26,357 nucleotides of DNA from a virus, in IMG/VR virus record IMGVR_UViG_3300037134_000176, positions 1 through 26,357 of that record. One strand, given 5' to 3'. This document shows positions 1-6,369 of this stretch, piece by piece. The position numbers and the translations under genes are program-made. The notes under the pieces are model-generated. The model saw only the letters and a list, made by a program, of their open reading frames with translations. It made no database searches and was not told the DNA's origin. Every line of letters starts with the position of its first letter. Within the stretch, counting starts at the first letter, position 1.

Positions 1-2
1 AG

Positions 3-293
3 CAAATAGCGGTGGACGAAAACGATCCCGAGTGGCCGCGTCAGTTTGCGTTCTACAACACGATTTCCGATACTTTTATCGACCTTGGCGGGAACGGTCA
101 TGTTTGGGATTCATGGATAGACATTCTCAAATATGCTAAAGCCGATAGTAAGTTGTTGGATCGCCTTTGGAGTCTGTCGCCGGAATGGACCAAAGAAGGA
201 ATTCATCCAGATGCCGCAGCACGTATAAAGGCCGGCCCTACACAGGAAGAGATTGAAGCGATGTGTGCCAATTTCTTTCGAGGTGTGAGATGA
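3..293 (+). CDS. Hypothetical protein, 5' end probably cut by the window edge
   Basis: The reading frame is open from the first complete codon at base 3. A GTG at 12 could start a 93-residue protein, but no Shine-Dalgarno site can be seen so close to the edge and the frame continues upstream, so the gene is probably partial. The product is acidic and aromatic (early residues DENDPEWPRQFAFYN) with no motif I recognise. Its TGA (291-293) overlaps the ATG of the next gene at 290 in an ATGA arrangement, which indicates translational coupling and supports this frame as real. Function unknown. Confidence 0.6.
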   Translation, partial: QIAVDENDPEWPRQFAFYNTISDTFIDLGGNGHVWDSWIDILKYAKADSKLLDRLWSLSPEWTKEGIHPDAAARIKAGPTQEEIEAMCANFFRGVR

Positions 294-649
294 CCTACAC
301 TTATGTGATCTTGCCCATTTCCCCTGCGGCTTACGCTGAGATCCGGCGTAAGTTGACGGATGCCGGATACACTGATCAGTTCCATGACGACCGAGACGGC
401 GACGGGGTTGTCATCGACATGCACGGCATCGCCCTCAGCGAGGAAAGAGAGAAAACTATGCAACAGCATCAGCAGCGTGTAGTGGATGAGAAGAAGGAAC
501 TCGACGAGAAGAGTTCCAAACTCAATGCGTTCTTCAACACCGCGATATTCGATAAACTGAGCAGTGAGGAACAGGACCGCATGCACCGTCAGTATGAGCT
601 TATGGTGCAATATTCCGCGGTGCTTGGCGAGCGCATCGCGGCGTTCTAG
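290..649 (+). CDS. Small phage protein, crAss001_48-related-like C-terminal helical region
   Basis: The 119-residue product starts at the ATG overlapping the previous stop; a GTG at 263 in frame is less likely because the ATGA coupling is so typical of this window. Residues 1-55 resemble a small alpha/beta domain (MTYTYVILPISPAAYAEIRR). Residues 60-119 form a helical segment with the pattern RVVDEKKELDEKSSKLNAFF, then an L-x3-EQDRM block and QYELMVQYSAVLGERI. From memory this matches the widespread small phage family named after crAss001_48 (E-K-x-EL-x-K-x2-KL-x2-F, then Q-x2-M-x2-Y-x2-L-x2-RI). The role is unknown in that family too. Assignment rests on pattern memory only. Confidence 0.7.
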   Translation: MTYTYVILPISPAAYAEIRRKLTDAGYTDQFHDDRDGDGVVIDMHGIALSEEREKTMQQHQQRVVDEKKELDEKSSKLNAFFNTAIFDKLSSEEQDRMHRQYELMVQYSAVLGERIAAF

Positions 650-691
650 GAAGTATTGCTCCTAACCAGATCCAACTCGAAAGGACCCCAA

Positions 692-1348
692 ATGTCACGT
701 CTCGCCGCAGTCCATACCGGTCAGCCCACCCAGGGCCTTGGCACCGTACCCGCAGTCAAACCGGCGCCCAAGTTGGCAGTCAAGCCGGCAGCAGCACTTG
801 AGCGCCAGTATGCCTCCCCTCTTGAAGCCCAGCGCGCTGAAGCTGAAGCTGCTGAAGCTGCTGAAGCGGCGGATGCAGGCTCCGCCGTGGTCAGAGCCCT
901 GCGGGCCGAACTTGAGCCCGAGCCGGCGGTCGTAAATCCCCGCAATCCCTACTCCACCCTCGCCGCGGCCAACGTCGCCGCCGCGCTCGCGCTCTCCGCG
1001 ACGGAGCTGGAGGTCAGGCAGTATTTCCGCAAGCTCCCGGTCGCCTCCGGCCTGGAGATGTTGGCGAAGATGCGGCACCAGTGTGACCTCGCGGCCGAGA
1101 CTCTGCAGGGTAGGATGGACGAGAGCAACCAGGAGCGTTGCACCGGCTGCGGAAAGACCTTGGAGGAATCTCGAAAGAGTCAGTGGATTATGTCCGGGGC
1201 GGAAGTAGATCCCGAGACAGGCGTGCCCATGCCCTACCGATACTGCGGAGTTCAATGCGTTCGCGAACGTAATCGCGAGAAGATGCTTCCTCCGGAGGAA
1301 CGGAACAAGCTGCGGTTCGACGGACAAGAAGAGGGGGAAATTCGATGA
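692..1348 (+). CDS. Hypothetical protein with Ala-rich N-terminus and zinc-ribbon-like C-terminus
   Basis: The 218-residue product is read from the ATG at 692, preceded by AAAGGA at 680-685; the frame is open from a TTG at 656 that lacks a good ribosome site. Residues 1-75 are low-complexity Ala/Pro/Glu (repeated EAAEAAEAAD). Residues 85-150 look helical (ATELEVRQYFRKLP). The C-terminal part has CTGC and, about 40 residues later, YCGVQC, that is two Cys pairs able to hold zinc, with an Arg/Lys-rich end. It lies two genes upstream of terL, where a small terminase is often found, so a packaging DNA-binding role is possible, but no small-terminase signature is visible. The TGA overlaps the next ATG. 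Confidence 0.75.
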   Translation: MSRLAAVHTGQPTQGLGTVPAVKPAPKLAVKPAAALERQYASPLEAQRAEAEAAEAAEAADAGSAVVRALRAELEPEPAVVNPRNPYSTLAAANVAAALALSATELEVRQYFRKLPVASGLEMLAKMRHQCDLAAETLQGRMDESNQERCTGCGKTLEESRKSQWIMSGAEVDPETGVPMPYRYCGVQCVRERNREKMLPPEERNKLRFDGQEEGEIR

Positions 1349-1521
1349 TGGTAAGGCCGCCACGCCCGGTTACCATAGTCGGGGATGTAGGAATTCTTCC
1401 TCTTACTAAGGGGAAGCAATCTGTGATTGATGCCTGTGACGCACAGCGTGTGGGCGACCGTTGCTGGTTTTCCATGTATGACCCAAAGGGACAAAGGACT
1501 TGGGAGTGTGCGACACCATAG
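1345..1521 (+). CDS. 58-residue protein resembling the N-terminal module of HNH/AP2 homing endonucleases
   Basis: The ATG at 1345 overlaps the previous TGA (1346-1348) and the frame runs to TAG at 1519-1521. The product contains ILPLTKGKQSVIDACDAQRV, then RCWFSMYDPKG. Many HNH homing endonucleases begin with the pattern I-x-LT-x-G-x3-VD-x2-D-x8-W-(Y/F), and this protein fits it, but no HNH or AP2 domain follows. It is either a free-standing small protein using that module or a remnant. A related stretch lies just downstream of terL (3478-3560). Resemblance is by eye. Confidence 0.6.
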   Translation: MMVRPPRPVTIVGDVGILPLTKGKQSVIDACDAQRVGDRCWFSMYDPKGQRTWECATP

Positions 1522-1609
1522 AAGAGGGGCGTAGCATTTACAACGAAGCCGCGCTCAAATTGTATGGAGAATTTGCTAGAGTGAGCTAAGCAGGAGGCCC
1601 GTCATTCCG

Positions 1610-3415
1610 TTGCAATTGGATCACGTTGAGAAATTCTTCAGTCGTCTTGTGATTCGAGATCGCGACGCGGGAAACTTTCCTAATTTCATTCTTCGTCCCC
1701 AGCAGCAAGAAGTTTTCGATATGGCCAGGGCGCATTTTGCGCGGCGCCGCCGGCTGTATATTATTTTCCTCAAAGCTCGCAGAGTCGGAATTTCTTTACT
1801 CTCTACGGGCCTCGGTCAAGCGCACTGCATTGCGCATCCGGGAGCGCTGGCGCGCTGTGTTGCACAGAAGGCCAATGTCGCCGCCGAGAACTTCAAGACG
1901 GCGTGTGGGTTTTTTAATGATTGTCGGGAGCTTTACCCGAACGCGCCGAAGCCTACCAAGATGATTCTAACTTGGCCACATTCTGACGGCCCGGATTCCA
2001 TATACACACATCACACTGCCGCGACGGTCGAAGGCGCACGCGGTTTGACTTCTAGTTTCTTGCACGCTACCGAGGCTGGATTTTATCCCCAGGCGGGCGT
2101 ATTCACGTCACTGATGAACACACTATCTTCCGATCCGAACAACATAAGTCTAATAGAATCAACAGCTAACGGCATGGAAGGCCCCGGTGAAGCGTACTAC
2201 CAATACTGGGAAGGCGCGGTGTCCGGCGAGAACGAGTTCTTGCCGATATTCCTTCCATGGTGGGGTGACGATTCGTACACGCTCCCCGATGAGTTCGCTC
2301 AAGACGCTCCACGAGATGAATATGAGCGCTTCCTGATGAACGACATCAAGCACTGGAAGACGGGCAAGAAGGTCAGTATTAGCCGGGGCCAGATTGCGTG
2401 GTTTCGCGACACTCTGGCTACCCGGTGTGAGGGAATCATCGAACGGTGGAGGGCTGAGTTCCCAGGGACGCCAGAAGAGGCGTTCATTGCCACTGGAAAT
2501 CCCGCTTTCACTATCGAAGAGATGCAATTTGCTGACAGTTCAGTGGTCAGGATTCCGTGGCAGGGAAGGTGCGTTTTGTCTGCTGATGGCAAGCGTGGGG
2601 AGGTACAAAAAGGGACTGATGGTCCGCTTTGTCTTTATGAGACCCCGCAAAAAGGTCATCACTATTTCATCGGTGTGGATACAGCCCGTGGTGAGGAAAC
2701 CACGATGGCTCCTGGCGATTACAGCGCAATGGTTTGCTGGAATGCTGAGACCGGAAATCTTGCTGCCAGGTATATGTCGCGCGTGAGCCCAGAGGAGCTA
2801 TCCCCGATCGTCGCCGCGTTGGGCTATTACTTCAACGGCGCGATGGTCAACGTCGAGTTGACGGGCAGCTTGGGGTACATCGTGATGAGCACATTGCGCG
2901 ATCGTCTCTACTACCCGACGCAGTATCGTTGGAAGGGTCGTGACGACAAAGCCGATATGTCCAAGCACGGCATGGCCTACGGATTCGAGACTTCGGATCG
3001 ATACCGTCGAATGATGTTTGCGTTGTTTAGGACCGCGTTGCACAACAAGCGTGTTGTGCCCAAGGACAAAATTTTTGTCGAACAAATGAAGAAGTCAAAA
3101 CTGGAAATGGGTTTCCGCTGGAACGTTGCTGTGGGCCACGACGATGTATTAATGTCCGGATTTCTTGGCTGGATAGCACTCGAACAAAACCACCCAAATC
3201 CATGCCAAACGAAGTTGTCAAAGAACGTAATGCTGACGAAGGAAGAACTCGAAATGTCGGGCTTCTCCCCCACCCGAGGCCAAATGCCGGAGTGGTTGCG
3301 TGATCCGAGTGTCACCGGGGCCGGGATGTTACTGACCAGCGGGAACGATCATCTCAGGAAGTTGGAGATATATTCAAAACGGAAACAGAAGATGAACCGA
3401 TTGGAGTTCATATGA
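1610..3415 (+). CDS. terL: Terminase large subunit (packaging ATPase and nuclease)
   Basis: TerL is the motor that pumps DNA through the portal into the prohead and cuts it. The 601-residue product has the two expected domains. The ATPase has a deviant Walker A (LKARRVGIS, residues 54-62), a Walker B ending in the catalytic acid (FLHATEAGF, 150-158) and coupling motif III (IESTANG, 182-188). The RNase H-like nuclease has IGVDTARGE (Asp357), VNVELTGSLG (Glu416) and the double acid in GHDDVLMSG (Asp511/Asp512). Length is normal for the family. There is no ATG or GTG in frame after the nearest upstream stop. TTG at 1610 lies 12 nt from AGGAGG (1592-1597), while an ATT at 1604 sits at the better 6-nt spacing. 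The stop overlaps an ATG at 3412. Confidence 0.95.
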   Translation: MQLDHVEKFFSRLVIRDRDAGNFPNFILRPQQQEVFDMARAHFARRRRLYIIFLKARRVGISLLSTGLGQAHCIAHPGALARCVAQKANVAAENFKTACGFFNDCRELYPNAPKPTKMILTWPHSDGPDSIYTHHTAATVEGARGLTSSFLHATEAGFYPQAGVFTSLMNTLSSDPNNISLIESTANGMEGPGEAYYQYWEGAVSGENEFLPIFLPWWGDDSYTLPDEFAQDAPRDEYERFLMNDIKHWKTGKKVSISRGQIAWFRDTLATRCEGIIERWRAEFPGTPEEAFIATGNPAFTIEEMQFADSSVVRIPWQGRCVLSADGKRGEVQKGTDGPLCLYETPQKGHHYFIGVDTARGEETTMAPGDYSAMVCWNAETGNLAARYMSRVSPEELSPIVAALGYYFNGAMVNVELTGSLGYIVMSTLRDRLYYPTQYRWKGRDDKADMSKHGMAYGFETSDRYRRMMFALFRTALHNKRVVPKDKIFVEQMKKSKLEMGFRWNVAVGHDDVLMSGFLGWIALEQNHPNPCQTKLSKNVMLTKEELEMSGFSPTRGQMPEWLRDPSVTGAGMLLTSGNDHLRKLEIYSKRKQKMNRLEFI

Positions 3416-3425
3416 TGTTAAAATG

Positions 3426-3486
3426 GGGTGTCAGGCGCTGTAAACGCCGGACAAGCCTATTCGCCCAAGGAGCGAGCATGACACCC
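3426..3486 (+). promoter_or_regulatory. Inverted repeat enclosing a ribosome site and pairing over the start codon
   Basis: GGGTGTCA at 3426-3433 is exactly complementary to TGACACCC at 3479-3486, which includes the TG of the ATG at 3478. Between them lie the AAGGAG site (3468-3473) and a smaller hairpin (GTC-A-GGCG at 3430-3437 with CGCC-G-GAC at 3445-3452). The inner hairpin shares bases with the outer pairing, so the two folds are mutually exclusive. In mRNA the outer stem could hide the start. This may be chance; no experiment or homologue supports it here. Confidence 0.3.
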
Positions 3487-3797
3487 TCCAAACTATTGTA
3501 CCGCTTAATACCGTTGACACAAGGCCAGTGGGCCGTCGTAGACACCGCCGATTACGATATGGCCACGCAGTCTCGGTCAATGGCCACACGAATTCCCAAG
3601 GTGCATCATGGGGCTGGAACGGTTCGATGGACAAGCCGACTTTCACGCCGTCGATCAATTGCAACAAAGACGAGCCGGAGCACCATTGTCACTCGATCGT
3701 GGTGGATGGCAGGATTCAATTTCTTAGTGATTGCTTTCATGAACTGAAAAACCAGACTATCGAGATTCCTGATTGGGACGAAGAGGATTCGATATGA
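3478..3797 (+). pseudogene. DUF6527-like protein, reading frame broken near 3560
   Basis: From the ATG at 3478 (AAGGAG at 3468-3473) one frame encodes YRLIPLTQGQWAVVDTADYD and then loses sense. From about 3560 the neighbouring frame encodes YGHAVSVNGHT, WGWNGSMDKPTFTPSI, CHSIVVDGRIQFL, DCFHELKNQT and EIPDWDEED to the TGA at 3795-3797. This matches my memory of DUF6527 proteins (WNGS-x3-PT-x2-PSI, RCHSFV-x-DGRI-x-FL-x-DC-x-H). One missing base near 3560 would join the halves into about 106 residues. Alternatively the DUF6527 part starts alone at GTG 3528, giving 89 residues. The N-terminal piece resembles the HNH/AP2 leader module also seen at 1345. Function of DUF6527 is unknown. Its TGA overlaps the next ATG. 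Confidence 0.55.
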
Positions 3798-4033
3798 GCG
3801 ATCTCAAAAAGTGGCAGCCGGTGTTTCTTTATTTTGTTGGTGACATGATCGAAACGCCAGAGGACACCAAGCAAGTCGTCTTGTGGGCTGGGCATACCGG
3901 ATCAGCCGAGCCTTTGTGGAAACAAAAGCGTGGTGAGTACACGGACGATTACGGTGTGCGTTGGCAGTGCGTCGTCTTGTGGGCTGGGCATACCGGATCA
4001 GTCGAGCCTTTTGTGGAAACAAAAGCGTGGTGA
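3794..4033 (+). CDS. Hypothetical protein, altered by an internal 96-bp duplication and a frameshift
   Basis: The ATG at 3794 overlaps the previous TGA and the frame gives 79 residues (starting MSDLKKWQPVFLYFVGDM). Residues 28-59 (VVLWAGHTGSAEP through RWQC) are encoded by the first copy of a tandem repeat. The second copy begins in frame, then an extra T in the run at 4009-4012 shifts it to a stop at 4031-4033. Removing one copy and the extra T gives a protein of about 70 residues ending GGKVNGVENER, whose TGA (4101-4103) overlaps the ATG at 4100. That is surely the ancestral arrangement. No family recognised. Confidence 0.6.
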   Translation: MSDLKKWQPVFLYFVGDMIETPEDTKQVVLWAGHTGSAEPLWKQKRGEYTDDYGVRWQCVVLWAGHTGSVEPFVETKAW

Positions 4034-4067
4034 GTACACGGACGATTACGGTGTGCGTTGGCAGTGC
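3875..4067 (+). repeat. Tandem direct duplication, 96-97 bp unit
   Basis: Copy 1 is 3875-3970 (96 bp) and copy 2 is 3971-4067 (97 bp). They differ by one C-to-T substitution (3905 versus 4001-4002 region, GCCGAG to GTCGAG) and one added T (CCTTTG to CCTTTTG). They are otherwise identical and directly adjoining. The unit is a multiple of three, so the duplication alone kept the frame; the extra T broke it. Near-identity means the event is recent or an assembly artefact. Confidence 0.95.
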
Positions 4068-4099
4068 GGCGGAAAAGTAAATGGGGTTGAGAATGAACG

Positions 4100-4603
4100 A
4101 TGATAGAACAAGACCACAACAAACTGATCCTGACCTTCCCGTCGGAGGCCTCGGCGACGACCTTCGCAGCTTTCTTGCGGAGCCTGCTAAACCCAGAGTC
4201 CGCAACCTCCGCCCCACCTTCAGGCCTGTTCCCGGACAATCATCCACCGGTTTCCCAGGAACAAGAGCTTTCTCCCGCGCAACTGTTCCGGTCGCGCCAC
4301 ACCGTCCTGACCCCCGAGCGGCAGGACCAAATCTTCAATCAGCGCCAGGCCGGCCAGGGCGCCCACCAAAGGTTCCTCAGAGCCCAGACGACTCTGCGCG
4401 ACGGGGCGCTGCCGTTCAGCAAACCAGGCCAGACTCCACAACCGACAGGGCAGCCCAGTCCGCGGCAGAAGGCGGCGGTGGAGGGGACGTTCGCCGACGG
4501 CGCCCCGGAGGGGCGCGCACTGCGGCCGACAGTGTCGGCCGATCCGGGCGTTCAGCCGGAAGTGGGAAGAAGGATAAGCCGGCTGCGACCCGTCGTGCCG
4601 TAG
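4100..4603 (+). CDS. Hypothetical protein, N-terminal part of a gene split by a frameshift
   Basis: The ATG at 4100 overlaps the ancestral stop of the preceding gene (TGA 4101-4103). The product begins with a compact domain (MIEQDHNKLILTFPSE, then TTFAAFLRSLL), followed by a Pro/Gln-rich linker including LSPAQLFRSRHTVLTPERQ. This frame has natural protein composition and GC-rich third positions to about base 4560. It then runs into rare codons (AGA AGG ATA) and stops at 4601-4603. The sensible continuation lies in the -1 frame (next entry). One additional G in the GGG run at 4564-4566 would join them into 313 residues. Function unknown; it sits between terL and portal genes. Confidence 0.65.
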   Translation: MIEQDHNKLILTFPSEASATTFAAFLRSLLNPESATSAPPSGLFPDNHPPVSQEQELSPAQLFRSRHTVLTPERQDQIFNQRQAGQGAHQRFLRAQTTLRDGALPFSKPGQTPQPTGQPSPRQKAAVEGTFADGAPEGRALRPTVSADPGVQPEVGRRISRLRPVVP

Positions 4604-5040
4604 CCCTCCCCAGGGACATAGCAAAGCTGGTCCCCAAAAGCGAGGCTTCACCGTCCAAGATCATCCCTACCGAGGCCGAGCGTTCTGACGCGCGGCGCTT
4701 GTTCCGCGAAATCGGTGAGACCTTCAATAACAATCGGAAGAAGTCGAAGACCGCAGCCTACGCGGCCTTCCGCCACGACCTGATGGCGAACCTGGACACG
4801 CTGATCATGGGTGGCGCGCTCGACCTGAAAGAAGCGACTTCGATCATCACCAACCTGGAGCAGTACACCAAGGAGACCGAGGCGGAGTCGACAGAGACGC
4901 CCGCGACGGTCCTGGGCCGATGGCTCAGGATGGATGCGGCCGAGGTTGCGGGGCTTTCAGTTGGGTCTGTGGAAGAAGCTGTGGAAGATGAGGAAAACTC
5001 AGGAGAAGATGTTGAGGAGTCGGATGAAGAGCCGGAATAG
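4564..5040 (+). CDS. Hypothetical protein, C-terminal part of the split gene at 4100
   Basis: This frame reads KKDKPAATRRAVALPRDIAK, then a helical region (EAERSDARRLFREIGETF, KTAAYAAFRHDLMANLDTL, LKEATSIITNLEQY) and a strongly acidic tail (EDEENSGEDVEESDEEPE) to TAG at 5038-5040. The same frame is open back to 4081, but there it translates to unnatural Arg/Pro/Gly-rich sequence. No ATG, GTG or TTG with a ribosome site lies near 4560. I therefore read it as the second half of the 4100 gene rather than a separate gene. A helix-rich middle with an acidic tail is compatible with a head or scaffold accessory, but no family is recognised. Confidence 0.65.
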   Translation, partial: GKKDKPAATRRAVALPRDIAKLVPKSEASPSKIIPTEAERSDARRLFREIGETFNNNRKKSKTAAYAAFRHDLMANLDTLIMGGALDLKEATSIITNLEQYTKETEAESTETPATVLGRWLRMDAAEVAGLSVGSVEEAVEDEENSGEDVEESDEEPE

Positions 5041-5129
5041 CATTGGTGTTATGGCGTTCTACCCCAGCCTTCATCCCCTCTGCGTTATTCTCTCCCTAGC
5101 CCCCATCCGGAGCAGGAGGCTCCCACCTC

Positions 5130-5336
5130 GTGTCCAATACCGCCCGTCCCAAGTTCTCGACTACGGCCCCGGCTTACTTTGAAGCCAATCAGACGGAGAA
5201 TCCTCGCAAGAGCTATCATTCGCGCGAGGCCAGACCCCCCGGCCGCTCCGGCGGCGCGCCTCCTGTCTCCACCCCACATCGCGTTTCATCTTCGATTCGT
5301 AAAAGGACGAAGAAAGCGAGCCGCCGCCGTGGATGA
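5130..5336 (+). CDS. Small basic hypothetical protein
   Basis: GTG at 5130 follows AGGAGG (5114-5119) with a 10-nt gap. The 68-residue product begins MSNTARPKFSTTAPAYFEAN and ends in a basic block, SSIRKRTKKASRRRG. Its TGA (5334-5336) overlaps the start of the next gene at 5329 by 8 nt. Like 6217-6366 and 6370-6555 it ends in a run of Lys/Arg. The 89-bp stretch before it (5041-5129) is pyrimidine-rich and contains no gene. Function unknown; DNA or RNA binding is a guess from charge alone. Confidence 0.5.
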   Translation: MSNTARPKFSTTAPAYFEANQTENPRKSYHSREARPPGRSGGAPPVSTPHRVSSSIRKRTKKASRRRG

Positions 5337-5697
5337 CGATTACGCATCTTCTGCCCCTCCGGAAGTCACCATCTCCCCTGCAGACAATGGCCACGTCGTC
5401 CGCTGGCACCAGCGCTCCGGCAAAAAGGGCGAATCCGGCCGGTCAGTCACTCGCGTAGCTTCCAGCAAGGAAGAGGCTCTCGGCCACGCCGATGAGGCTT
5501 TGGGTGGCGGTGGGTCAACCAAGTCATCCAAGAAACGAAGCATTACACGGGATGGGCAATCTGGAGCCGGGTCCGACCCGGCTGCCGAGGGGGAGTCAGG
5601 CTCGACCTCCTCCCCCGCTGCCCACCATCGCAGCAGCCGTAACCCCACCCGTTCGGCCCGCCGGCGCAGATCCAGAATTGGCGGACGGCGCGCATAA
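5329..5697 (+). CDS. Hypothetical protein with a small alpha/beta domain and basic Ser/Arg tail
   Basis: The GTG start at 5329 overlaps the preceding stop by 8 nt; the frame is open from an ATG at 5179, but the upstream translation (RRRILARAIIRARPDPPAA) looks non-coding. The 122-residue product has an ordered first half (APPEVTISPADNGHVVRWHQ, then RVASSKEEALGHADEALG) like short phage proteins that pair a 'hvvr-hh' strand with an 'A-x-s-x-EEAL-x-H' helix. The second half is disordered and ends RSARRRRSRIGGRRA. I cannot name the family. A strong ribosome site for the next gene follows directly. Confidence 0.6.
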   Translation: MDDDYASSAPPEVTISPADNGHVVRWHQRSGKKGESGRSVTRVASSKEEALGHADEALGGGGSTKSSKKRSITRDGQSGAGSDPAAEGESGSTSSPAAHHRSSRNPTRSARRRRSRIGGRRA

Positions 5698-5717
5698 CCG
5701 AGTTTAAGGAGGTTCTT

Positions 5718-6203
5718 ATGTCCACGACATCGATTCCAGCAGTACCAGTTGCAACAGTCGCACCAGTGGCAGTGCCAGCACCAGCCGCACCAGTGGCAGT
5801 GCCAGCACCAGCCGCACCAGTGGCAGCACCGGCACCGGTGCCGCACGCAGTCGCGCCCGCAGCGCCCAAGCCGAAGACTTACGCCCTCCGCGTTCCAGCC
5901 CCTTTGGAGGTTGCAGCGGTTCAGTATCTCGGCAAGCCCGACGCCCACAACTCGTTTGCCGGCTACCCAACCCGCGAAGATCCTCTGCATCACCAGACTG
6001 TCGTCCTTGTCCAGACTGCTCAGGGCGGCCGCCCAGCGTTCGCTGGTGACTGGATCGTGACGGATAGCGAGGGGAAGTCGTCCGTGGTCAAGGACGCCGA
6101 TTTCCGGACCAAGTTTGTGGTGGATGCGCCGGTTGCTTCCGTGCCGGTTGCTCCAAGCGTCATCGAGCCGGCGAAGCAGCCAGCCCCGTCGATTCTCACT
6201 TAA
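5718..6203 (+). CDS. Hypothetical protein: Ala/Pro/Val repeat arm plus a small folded domain
   Basis: ATG at 5718 follows AAGGAGG (5706-5712). Of 161 residues, about 1-50 are an extended Ala/Pro/Val arm with nine-residue repeats (VAVPAPAAP). Residues 52-135 form a folded domain: AVQYLGKPDA, then QTVVLVQTAQGGRPAFAGDW, IVTDSEGKSSVVKDADFRTK. The GDWIVTDSEGK...DADFRTKF segment resembles the common phage domain with P-G-D-W-x-V-x-D/G-x-G-x12-F, whose role is not known to me. The C-terminal 20 residues return to Pro/Val. The arm may act as a tether or spacer in the virion; this is inference. Confidence 0.7.
   Translation: MSTTSIPAVPVATVAPVAVPAPAAPVAVPAPAAPVAAPAPVPHAVAPAAPKPKTYALRVPAPLEVAAVQYLGKPDAHNSFAGYPTREDPLHHQTVVLVQTAQGGRPAFAGDWIVTDSEGKSSVVKDADFRTKFVVDAPVASVPVAPSVIEPAKQPAPSILT
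5761..5826 (+). repeat. 27-bp tandem repeat coding an Ala/Pro/Val arm
   Basis: Two perfect 27-bp copies (5761-5787 and 5788-5814), each beginning CACCAGTGGCAGTGCCAGCA, are followed by a 12-bp start of a third copy (5815-5826). The unit is nine codons and stays in frame inside the gene at 5718, giving repeats of VAVPAPAAP. Copy number probably varies by slippage. Confidence 0.9.
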
Positions 6204-6216
6204 TTGGAGGTGTTTG

Positions 6217-6366
6217 ATGAAGTCCAGTAAAGAGTGCGGTATGAAAGAATCTGACGAGACCCCCGGCTACGAAGCGAAGTCGCATTCGACCGCTTTCCTG
6301 CGCAAGGCTGTGAAGGCTTCTGAGGCGAAGAAGTCAGGCAGGCGCGCGGCAAAGAAACGGGGCTGA
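6217..6366 (+). CDS. 49-residue basic hypothetical protein
   Basis: ATG at 6217 has GGAGG (6206-6210) six bases upstream and begins 14 nt after the previous stop. The product starts MKSSKECGMKESDETPGYEA, continues with a short helix-like stretch (HSTAFLRKAVKASEAKKS) and ends GRRAAKKRG. The same frame is open further upstream, but only inside the preceding gene. Basic tail and short length match its neighbours. No family recognised. Confidence 0.65.
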   Translation: MKSSKECGMKESDETPGYEAKSHSTAFLRKAVKASEAKKSGRRAAKKRG

Positions 6367-6369
6367 TTC

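Noticed and set aside
695-1363. Long minus-strand frame opposite the 692 gene
   Set aside because: Shadow of a GC-rich coding gene; no ribosome site, unnatural composition.
1506-1589. 28-codon frame from GTG 1506 between the 1345 gene and terL
   Set aside because: Overlaps the previous gene by 16 nt and has no proper ribosome spacing; the 88 bp 1522-1609 otherwise hold only the terL ribosome site.
4081-4560. Plus-strand frame from 4081 as the N-terminal part of the 5040 gene
   Set aside because: Translation is Arg/Pro/Gly-rich without natural pattern, while the 4100 frame has a coupled start and natural composition; only the part after about 4564 is accepted.
5761-5826. CRISPR-like repeats
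   Set aside because: Direct 27-bp in-frame repeats without spacers, coding for a low-complexity arm.
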